This document shows positions 56,430 to 64,000 of a stretch of 64,000 bases of DNA, one piece after another (position 1 is the stretch's first letter; the number at the start of each line of letters is the position of its first letter). This stretch comes from Rusavskia elegans. Lineage: Eukaryota > Ascomycota > Lecanoromycetes > Teloschistales > Teloschistaceae. The stretch is from assembly GCA_011316305.1 (NCBI GenBank), contig SAUG01000115.1, positions 62,001 through 126,000 of the forward strand, read 5' to 3'. The position numbers and the translations under genes were made by a program. The notes below the pieces were generated by a model. It did no database searches. It saw nothing but the letters and a program-made list of their open reading frames with translations, and was not told where the DNA came from.

Positions 56430-59400
56430 TAGACGACCCGTAGAAGCCCTAGTTAATTTAGGAGTAACTTAGAATATTATATTAGAAGAATATATAAGGA
56501 GGTTTAACGTCCCTTTAACTAGGAAAACGGAACTATACCTTATAGGAATAATTAATAAAACAGGGTTCTTAAAAGTTAAGTATTAAACCAAACCCCTATA
56601 GATAAGAAGTAATAGTTATAAAAAAAGAATTATCTTTAATATTATAAAGACGTAAAGGGATATATATTTAGGTATCCTATAGCTTATATTATAGAATCCA
56701 GAAATCGTTTAGAATATAATACGGGTAAAAATAGGAAACCATCTTTTTAGTATACCTAAGAGGCTGGCCGAGATATAGAAGGTATATAGTACCTTTACTC
56801 GGAAATAGCAGACTAAGAAGGAATTAGCTGCTATAGACGAAGTTCTATAACTTTTTAAAAAATTCCAGGACGTATTAAAGGAACCGGAAAGAGGGCTACC
56901 CTTGCCGGCTTATACTAAGGAAGACCACGAAATTATTATAACGGACCCGGAAAAGCTAAAAGCTAGGCTAATCTATAGATTAAATAATAATTAGTTAATA
57001 GTATTACGACAATATATTAACTATAATTTTAAAAGAGGATATATATAATACTCTAAATCAAGGACGGGATAACCGGTAATATTTATCCCGAAAAAGAACG
57101 GTAACTTCCGATTTTATATCGACTTTAGAAGACTTAACGCAGTAACCTAAAAGGACAAGTACCCTCTCCCGCTTTTTACCGATCTTAAGAGCAAGATCGG
57201 AAAGACTAAGCTCTTTACGAAACTCGACTTTAGAGATATATTTAACCTTCTTAGAATTAAAGAAGGCGATAAATAGAAAACGGCGTTTAGAATAAAGTAC
57301 GGACTATTCGAATACTTGGTTATACCCTTTAGATTAATAAATATACCGGCGACCCTGTAACGCGCTATTAATAAGATATTATACGACTATCTTAATATTT
57401 TCGTTATAGTCTATATAGACGACGTACTAATATTCTCGGAAACGAGAAAGGAATATAAGTAATATATAAATATAGTACTATAGAGATTCCGTAAATATAA
57501 CTTTAGAGTTAAAGAGGAAAAGTCGGAATTTTTTAAGAAAGAAGTTATATTCTTAGGATATATAATCAGGCCTAGAAGTATTATAATAGAAGCAAATAAG
57601 CTTTTAGTAATAAAGGAATAGCCGATACCTATGAATAAGAAAGATATCTAATATTTTCTAGAATTTACAGGATTCTACTAAAATATAATAGGGGGATATA
57701 TAAAGAAAACAGTTCCTCTAATAGACCTATTATAAAACGATATACTATTCTAGTAGACTCGAGTCTAAAACGAAGTATTTAAGAGACTTAAGTAAAGCTT
57801 TATAATAGAAGAGGCGTTAGGAATTTATAATCCCGATAAACAAATCGTTCTCTATACCGACGCGTCCGACCGCGTAATTAGATCGTATATATTATAAAAT
57901 AGAAAACCTTTAGAATATTATTTAAGAAAGTTAATACCGGCAGAAGTTAATTATATAATAATAGATAAAGAAATATTAGTAATTATAGCAAGTTTCGTAT
58001 ATTAGAAAATATATACGAGTAGAATAAAAAAAAGAGTAATCGTCTTTATAGATTATAAAAACCTTTTATTACTTTTAGTAGATAAAGAACTGAACTAAAA
58101 GTAAATAAAATAGGCCGAAGAGATTACCTATTATAACTTCGAGATATAATATATTAAGGGAACAGATAATACGGTCGCAGATACCTTAAATAGAAGAGCA
58201 GATTATAAAGCTGCCGAGAAGATATTAAGACTACTACTAAAGAGAGTAGGGAATATATTAGAAAGAGCAGAAGCTTTAGAAAAAGTTAACGAAATTATTA
58301 GATAAATATACGAACCTAAGACCGCAGGATACTAAGGAATTATAAAAATACTCCGAAAAATTCAGGAAATAATAAATATCCTAGTTCTAAAGAAATATAT
58401 CGAAGAATTTATTAAAAACTGTCCAGAATATACTATAGTAAAAAAGAGCTATTAAGGTCCAGTCGGGAAGTTATAACTAATATAAATACCGGATATACTA
58501 TACCAATAAATTATATTAGATTTCGTAATAGGAATACTAGAGTTAATAGATCCTTATATATAAGTATTATACGATATAATAGTAATAATTATAGACGGAC
58601 TTACTAAGTACGTAAGGTTTATCCCTTATAAAATAATAATAACAGCGGAATAGCTCGCTTTTATACTCTTAAGGACAGTTTTCTACGAAAATAGAATCGC
58701 GGAAAAAATTATCTCCGATAGAGACAAGCTTTTCGTCTCTAACTTTATAAAGGGACTAACTAAGGTAGTAGGAACGGAATAAGTAATATCGATATCGTTC
58801 TACCTATAGACGGATAGATAGACTAAAAGAATAAATTAAATATTAGAAATATACCTTAGGATCTACTATTCAGATAAAAGAAAAGATTAGGTATAAATAC
58901 TCCCGACAGCCTAAATAGTAATCAACTCGTTATATAACGAAGATATCTAAACAACCCCCGACGAGTTATTATACGGAAAGGCTATTAGAATAGAAATTTA
59001 TACTATAATAAAAAACCCTGTAGTATAATTATTTATAGATAAAATAAAGAATAATTAGGATAAAGCGAAAGAAAGAATCTAGAGAGTAAAAGAAAGAGTT
59101 AAAGAGAGAGTAAATAAATCGAGAAAGCAGTCCGAAATTAAAAAAGGAGATAAGGTCCTACTTTCGATAAAAAACCTAACGGATAGAAAACTAGATAAGC
59201 TATATATAGGAGCCTTCGAGGTCCAAGAGATTAAAGGAATAACGGCGTATCTAAAGCTTCTATTAATAGGAATCTTCCTAAAGTTTTATATTAGTCTACT
59301 TAAAAAAGTACCCGATCGAGTTCCTTTTACTAAAGATTAGTACTACTAGAAAAGGGAGGAATATAAAGTAAAAAAGATTATCGATAAGAGAAAAGAAATA

Positions 59401-59480
59401 GACGAATTTCTAGTAAAGTAGAAAGGGTTCCCGGACAAAGAAAATACGTAGGAACCTAGGAAATACCTTAAGAGTGCTTA
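56430..59480 (+). pseudogene. Pol of element V: protease, reverse transcriptase, RNase H, integrase, chromodomain
   Basis: Plus-strand translation in order. A protease-like V-E-A-L-V-N-L-G-V-T lies near 56,440 (D-S-G-A expected). Reverse transcriptase has FRFYIDFRRLNAVT (about 57,107) and the catalytic Y-I-D-D at 57,412-57,423. RNase H has Y-T-D-A-S-D near 57,860. Integrase has I-L-D-F-V-I-G at about 58,510, I-I-D-G-L-T-K-Y-V-R-F-I-P near 58,600 and I-S-D-R-D-K. The C-terminal chromodomain has YKVKKIIDKRKEIDEFLVK, then K-G-F-P-D-K-E-N-T and E-P (59,361-59,472). About 40 TAA/TAG stops interrupt it, mostly where Trp or Gln is expected. The chromodomain makes it a chromovirus, which often targets heterochromatin. 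It is dead. Confidence 0.85.
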
Positions 59481-59523
59481 AAGTATATTAAAAAAATTCA
59501 GGAAAGCGATATAGGGGGGGCCG

Positions 59524-59931
59524 TATTACGTTTATAACTCTATAGAGGTTCCCTGGAAGATTAGCTAGACAAGCGAGCCTAATTATCTATAGCCGTCTAT
59601 AGCCGCTATAGCCGCTGCTCTTAGTAGGGCTCTTAGTATACGGCTACTATCGGCCTTTACGGCTACTCTTAATATATATATCGCTTATTACTCCTATAGA
59701 TAGCTTCTCTCGTTAGTCGTTAATATAATTATTAAATACGTCTCTACTATTCTCTTCTTAATTACCTTATAACGAAGATACCTTACAATATCGTAACCGT
59801 ACCTCTACGGCTGTACAGGATTAGTTACGATAACCTACGCTAGGATTCCCTTACTATTTAGTAGCTCGGACTACGCCCACGGCTGTAGCTAGGCTCGAGC
59901 GCAACGCCCTCTGATACACAGGGACGTTACA
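59524..59931 (+). repeat. 3' LTR of element V
   Basis: 408 bp; more mutated at its start than the 5' LTR (TATTACGTTTATAACTC for TGTTACGTCCACGACTC). Confidence 0.9.
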
Positions 59932-62504
59932 TTATTTAACTAATTTTTCTAGAAAACTTCTATAGAGTTATAGATATAATATAGCCCCCTTTATATCGTT
60001 TTTTATCTAGTATAAAACCCGTCTATAAAATATAAAAAGGATTTTCTTTTCTTTTTTCTTTTCTTTTATTAATATCTCTATTATATATTTTCGAAAAAAA
60101 AATCGACTGAAATTATTTTACTATATCCAGTTAAAAGAGGTAATAATATTTTTTTCTTATTTATTATATACCCGTAATTCTTTAAAAAAATATAAAGTCG
60201 AAATTAGTAGAAATATTTATAGTAAATATATTCGGATTTAAAAAACCTATAATCTTTTAATATCTAATACTATCTATATATTATATTCTTTTTATTTTTC
60301 TATTTCTATTAATCTATATAGGGAAGCGTTTTAAAGATAAAAAAAATAAACTTTATTTTAATATCGCGGATATTTTTAATAAATATTCTAAAGTTTACTA
60401 TTATATTAAATTCTTTTTTAATTTTAAAAAAGAAATTTATAATAAACGCCTAGTCTAGAAATCGGATTTCCGCCGACTTTTTAATAAATAAAAATATTTT
60501 ATTATTTATTATCGCGCTTTAGATAAATATAAAAGTAATTTTATTATTTAGAAATAACGCGTACTTTTTTATTTTAATAAATTTAATAATCCGGTTATAT
60601 TCTATTTTTCTATTAGTTTTATACTAGCTATAGAAAAGATATCTATTAAATTAATACCTATATTTAATTCGGATAATCTAGATTAATTTTTAAAAAAATT
60701 TAATTTCTTTTAATTTTTAGAGACTACGGGTTTATAAAAAAAGTCTAATAAAAGATTTTTTTTCTTTTATTTTTAGTATCTAAATTATATATCTATATAA
60801 TAAATTACTTTAGATTTTTCTAATAGTTTAGCTAAATTTAGTTTTTTAACTACTATTTTATTCTATAATAATAAAGATAAATACTAGTCGAATTTATTAT
60901 ATTTTAGTTAAATACTTAATATTAGATCCGATATTCTTTTATTTTAATCTATTTAATTTAGTTTATAGTATTCGATTTTATCTATAGTTTTAACTATATT
61001 TTAATATATTATCCTAATATAGTTTATTTAAAATTATTAGATTATTTTTCTATTTTTATTATATTTTTTAGTAAATTACTAAAGGAAGTAATAGTATTTT
61101 TTCTAAATTTTTATTTTTTAAACTTTTTCGCTTTCTTTAAATTTTTAATCTAAATCTTTAATTTCTTTATAGTTTATTATTAAAACGATATCTATTTCTT
61201 TATATAAAAGGTTTTTATAGGCTAGAAAATATATTATTTATAGTTCTATTTTTTTACTAATAGTTTTTTTTTCTATTAGTTTTTTTAAAATCGATTTTTT
61301 CTACTCGTTTCCTAAAATAATATAACTTTTCTAACTTTTAATTATAGTAAAGTTTATTATTCTAATTAATCTATATTTTATTTTAATTTTAATATTAAGA
61401 ATTCTATTATTTTTTATTATTTATCTATAGAAATATCTTTTAATTTTATTATAGAATCCTTTTATAACTTTATTATCTTTTTTTCTATTTATAAGAGCTA
61501 TTATTTATTAATTTCCGATTTTAATTTTAAGTATTACTATAAAAGATCTTTCGGTTTTATATAATTTAAAATTAAATACTAACTTTAATTTCTATATTTT
61601 TTTTAATTTTTTAGAATATTATTCTATTACCTTTTTATCTAATAGATAGATAGGGTAAATATTATTATAATAGGTTAATTAGCTTTTCGCTACGTATTTA
61701 TTAGATTATTTTTCTATTATTTTAAAAAAATATTCGGTTATTTTAGTTATTTTTTTAGTTAGGTAATTTTTTTTAAAGTATTTTATTTTTCTATATAAAT
61801 AATAAACTTTAGTTTATAATTTTTTAGTTTCGATAGTATTAAATTCTATTAGATTTCCTTAAGATTTTCTTTTAGTAGGTCCTATTTTATTAAATATTTA
61901 TTTATCTAAATATATTTCGTACTATCTAGTATTAATTTTTATTATAAATATAATAAAATCTACTAATAAATCTAGTTTTTTTAATTACTACTATAGCTTC
62001 TTTAATTTTTATCTAAAATCTTTTATAGAAATAGACTTTTAAAATTAAATCTTTTTAGTCTTTTTTATAAACTAATATTCTAAACTAAATAGTATAGATA
62101 GCTACTAATTTCTACTATTTTAGAACTATTAGTTTCCTATCTATTATCCTATTTTTATTATTATTTCTAAAGGTTTCTTTTATAGCTATAATAAAATTAC
62201 CGAAAGTATAAAAAATCTATATTATTTTATCTTCTTTCTATTTTTCTAGATTATCGAAGTAATTTTCTATTTAGAGCTATATCTAATTAAAGATAGCTCT
62301 TTCTAAATATAATATTATAAATAGGACTTTAACTACTTTATTCGAAAACTAGTTTATATATAATATAAAGTAGATATTTTTCTAAATAATCTATAGTTTT
62401 AAAGATCTTTTATTTCTTTTATAGATATTTAGTATTATTACTTTAATAGTATTACTTTAATCTATAGATCGAGATAATAAGACTAATATAGTAAATTATT
62501 AAAA

Positions 62505-62914
62505 TATAATATCTCTATATATTAGAAGGCGTTATATTCGAATCTAGTTATAGTTATAAACGTAGTCCGAACTACTAAATAGTAAAAGAATTCTAGCGTA
62601 GATTATTATAATTAATTTTATATAGCCGTAGAGGTACGATTATAATATTATAAGGTATTTTTAATATAAAGTAATTAAAAATAGAATAGTAGAAACGTAT
62701 TTAATAATTATATTAATAACTAATAAAAGAAACTATCTATAGGAGTAATAAGCGATATATATAATAAAAGTAGCTATAAAGGCCGATAGATAGCTATCTA
62801 TTAAAAGTTCTATTAGAAGGGGCGGCTATAGCGGCTATAGGCGGCTATAGATAATTAGGTTCGTTTATTTAACTAATTCTTTTAAAGAACCTCTGTGGAA
62901 TCGTAGATGTAACA
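62505..62914 (-). repeat. LTR of element VI (right)
   Basis: 410 bp; ends CGTAGATGTAACA, followed by ATTAA. Confidence 0.85.
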
Positions 62915-62919
62915 ATTAA

Positions 62920-63951
62920 TAAAAAAGTATTTAATAAATTTTTTAAAGATATTATAGATTCTTTTTATTCCGATAATATATTCTAGACTTTTTCTATTAA
63001 TAATTTTATCGGTAATAACTCTTTCGATAAAGATAAAATTAAAAAATTTCTCTATATTAATAAACTACTTTATATTAAAAGAAGAGGTCGGTTAAAAAAA
63101 ACTATTAAAGCCCGTTCCGTATTATATATAAAAGAAACGTTATAGAAAAAGTCTATTTAGTAAAATTTATTTTTTTTCGAATTTATAGAAATAAAAATAC
63201 GCGAGAAAAAAAAGTAATATAAAATTAAAATTCGCTTTATAAAAAGATATTATATTAAATAATAATATTTCTATTATAATAATATTCTAGCTATACGCTA
63301 TATAGCTATACGAAATATACGAAATCGAAGAGAAATAATATAAAAAAAAACTAGAAAAAAAATATAAAATCGAAATTAAAGTAGAAAAGATACTAAACTT
63401 TTTTAAATTTTTTTAAATCCTTTTATTAATAATAATAAATAATTTGTATCAGCGATTATATAAGTAACTATATAAAGTCGAAGCCGAAGTAGACAAATAT
63501 TTCGAAAAGGAAGATTACGAAATAGAGATAAAAAGATTTCTAAACGGGTATAATATTTCGATAATATAATAAATAATAATAGCGAGTATAAAGCTACTAT
63601 ACGTAATCTGGATATTACTACTAGTAATAGTAAAAGTAGTAAAATTATAGATCGATGTTAATAAATTAAAAAAAAAATCGGAAAGATAAATATAAATAAA
63701 AATAGAAAAATAATCTAATATATATTTAAAACGTTTAAATTAACTAGAATTAAAAATTTAATAATATTGAAATAAAATAGCTAATTAGCTTCTAGATAGA
63801 TAAATTAAATAAATTAGAATATAGTTAAAAAATTTAGTTAAAATAATCGTATTCTATAAAATATATAAAATAGAAAGAAATAACGGAATAGTAATTTAGT
63901 ACTCCGATTAGTTAAATTCTATTTAATAAACGTAAAGTCTTATAGTAATCT
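62920..63951 (+). other. Right part of the MULE, RIP-mutated
   Basis: Plus-strand translation gives patches such as IKKFLYINKLLYIKRRGRLK and KTIKARSVLYIKE, probably the C-terminal part of the transposase, followed by noncoding sequence up to the inverted repeat. No intact frame. Confidence 0.4.
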
Positions 63952-64000
63952 CTATAGAATATTTTAGTAATTTCTATAGAGTACTTTAGTAATACTGTGG
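63952..64000 (-). repeat. Right terminal inverted repeat of the MULE
   Basis: Reverse copy of 35,601-35,649. It ends exactly at the last base of the window, so the outer flank is not seen. Confidence 0.85.

Larger units (their letters stand above)
55966..59931 (+). mobile_element. Ty3/Gypsy chromovirus element V, inserted in an LTR of element VI
   Basis: LTRs at 55,966-56,373 and 59,524-59,931, both 408 bp, starting TGTTACGTCC (TATTACGT in the 3' copy) and ending GACGTTACA. Flanked by TTATT (55,961-55,965 and 59,932-59,936). A polypurine tract ATAGGGGGGG sits directly before the 3' LTR. The insertion site is inside a reverse-oriented LTR of the same family. It carries protease to chromodomain but no recognisable gag; the first internal coding sequence is already protease-like. 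It retains CpA and TpG in the 5' LTR, so it is less RIP-damaged than its neighbours. Confidence 0.9.
55602..62914 (-). mobile_element. LTR retrotransposon element VI, interrupted by element V
   Basis: The left LTR is split into 55,602-55,965 and 59,937-59,981 by element V; together they make 409 bp. The right LTR is 62,505-62,914. The duplication ATTAA flanks the element (55,597-55,601 and 62,915-62,919). The internal region 59,982-62,504 has the gag-only layout on the minus strand. Beside the left LTR lies GCCCCCTTTATATCG, the reverse of a polypurine tract like the one in element V. Confidence 0.85.
35601..64000 (+). mobile_element. RIP-mutated Mutator-like (MULE) DNA transposon with nested retrotransposons
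   Basis: The block begins with CCACAGTATTACTAAAGTAC at 35,601 and the window ends with its reverse complement. Over 49 bp the two ends differ at three positions, so I take them as terminal inverted repeats. With the nested insertions removed, the remaining host pieces are 35,601-36,530, 39,903-41,913, 55,591-55,601 and 62,920-64,000, about 4 kb, a sensible size for a MULE. The plus strand of these pieces carries transposase debris. CpA and TpG are almost absent and stops are nearly all TAA/TAG, as RIP produces. The target duplication (8-10 bp in MULEs) cannot be checked because the window stops at the right end. Confidence 0.7.

Noticed and set aside
35601..64000. Mitochondrial DNA insertion, centromere or Starship-type giant element
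   Set aside because: The AT bias is explained by CpA-to-TpA mutation of identifiable transposons with matching target duplications. I see no mitochondrial genes, no tyrosine recombinase (DUF3435) and no cargo genes. A centromere role cannot be tested from sequence alone.
1..64000. CRISPR arrays, bacterial operons, riboswitches
   Set aside because: No regularly spaced repeats were seen, and gene structure is spliced and eukaryotic throughout.

Overview
The window reads as nuclear DNA of a filamentous ascomycete (Pezizomycotina). Dothideomycetes is my guess and is inference only. The reasons are: genes with short GT-AG introns (about 50-90 nt, often with CTAAC/CTGAC-like branch sites); conserved fungal genes (a sphinganine C4-hydroxylase, TCTP, a FYVE protein, a glutathionyl-hydroquinone-reductase-type GST); several small secreted proteins; and a sharply bounded AT-rich block in which CpA/TpG are nearly gone and TpA is abundant, the signature of repeat-induced point mutation (RIP).

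Layout. 1-29,000 is ordinary gene-bearing DNA. It holds four secreted-protein genes (550, 5,075, 9,491, 25,044), an 824-bp inverted-repeat element (2,543-3,366), a broken amidase (6,801-8,562), a reductase relic (about 16,563-16,990), three short tail-anchored-type membrane protein genes of shared build (11,813, 12,416, 14,343) and the conserved genes between 17,575 and 28,705. 29,119-35,352 is a same-strand array of at least eight diverged copies of a small gene family I do not recognise. Its mark is a K-T-F-x-Y core placed just after a short intron. Three copies (B 29,980; F 33,355; G 34,089) read intact; the rest carry stops, frameshifts or a lost start.

35,601 to the window end is one RIP-mutated Mutator-like (MULE) DNA transposon. 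Its 49-bp terminal inverted repeats sit at 35,601 and 64,000, and its transposase has been blown apart by nested LTR retrotransposons. By matching 5-bp target duplications I resolve: element I (36,531-39,897, TATAC); element II (41,914-55,585, AAATA); element III inside II (45,235-54,860, TTAGA); a three-LTR compound element IV inside III (46,075-52,342, CGCTA); element VI (55,602-62,914, ATTAA); and element V inside VI (55,966-59,931, TTATT). All share one LTR family. Elements I-IV and VI point to the minus strand and, where I translated them, carry gag-type sequence without a recognisable polymerase. Element V points to the plus strand, carries protease, reverse transcriptase, RNase H, integrase and a chromodomain, and has no recognisable gag. 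Two islands inside the block escaped RIP: a tRNA-headed SINE-like insertion with a 14-bp target duplication (42,142-42,564) and a GC-rich foldback element (40,894-41,370).

The genes do not form one pathway. The best candidates for something undescribed are the K-T-F array at the very edge of the repeat block, the paired tail-anchored proteins, and the gag-only versus gag-less split within one LTR family. All names rest on reading by eye; no search was run.
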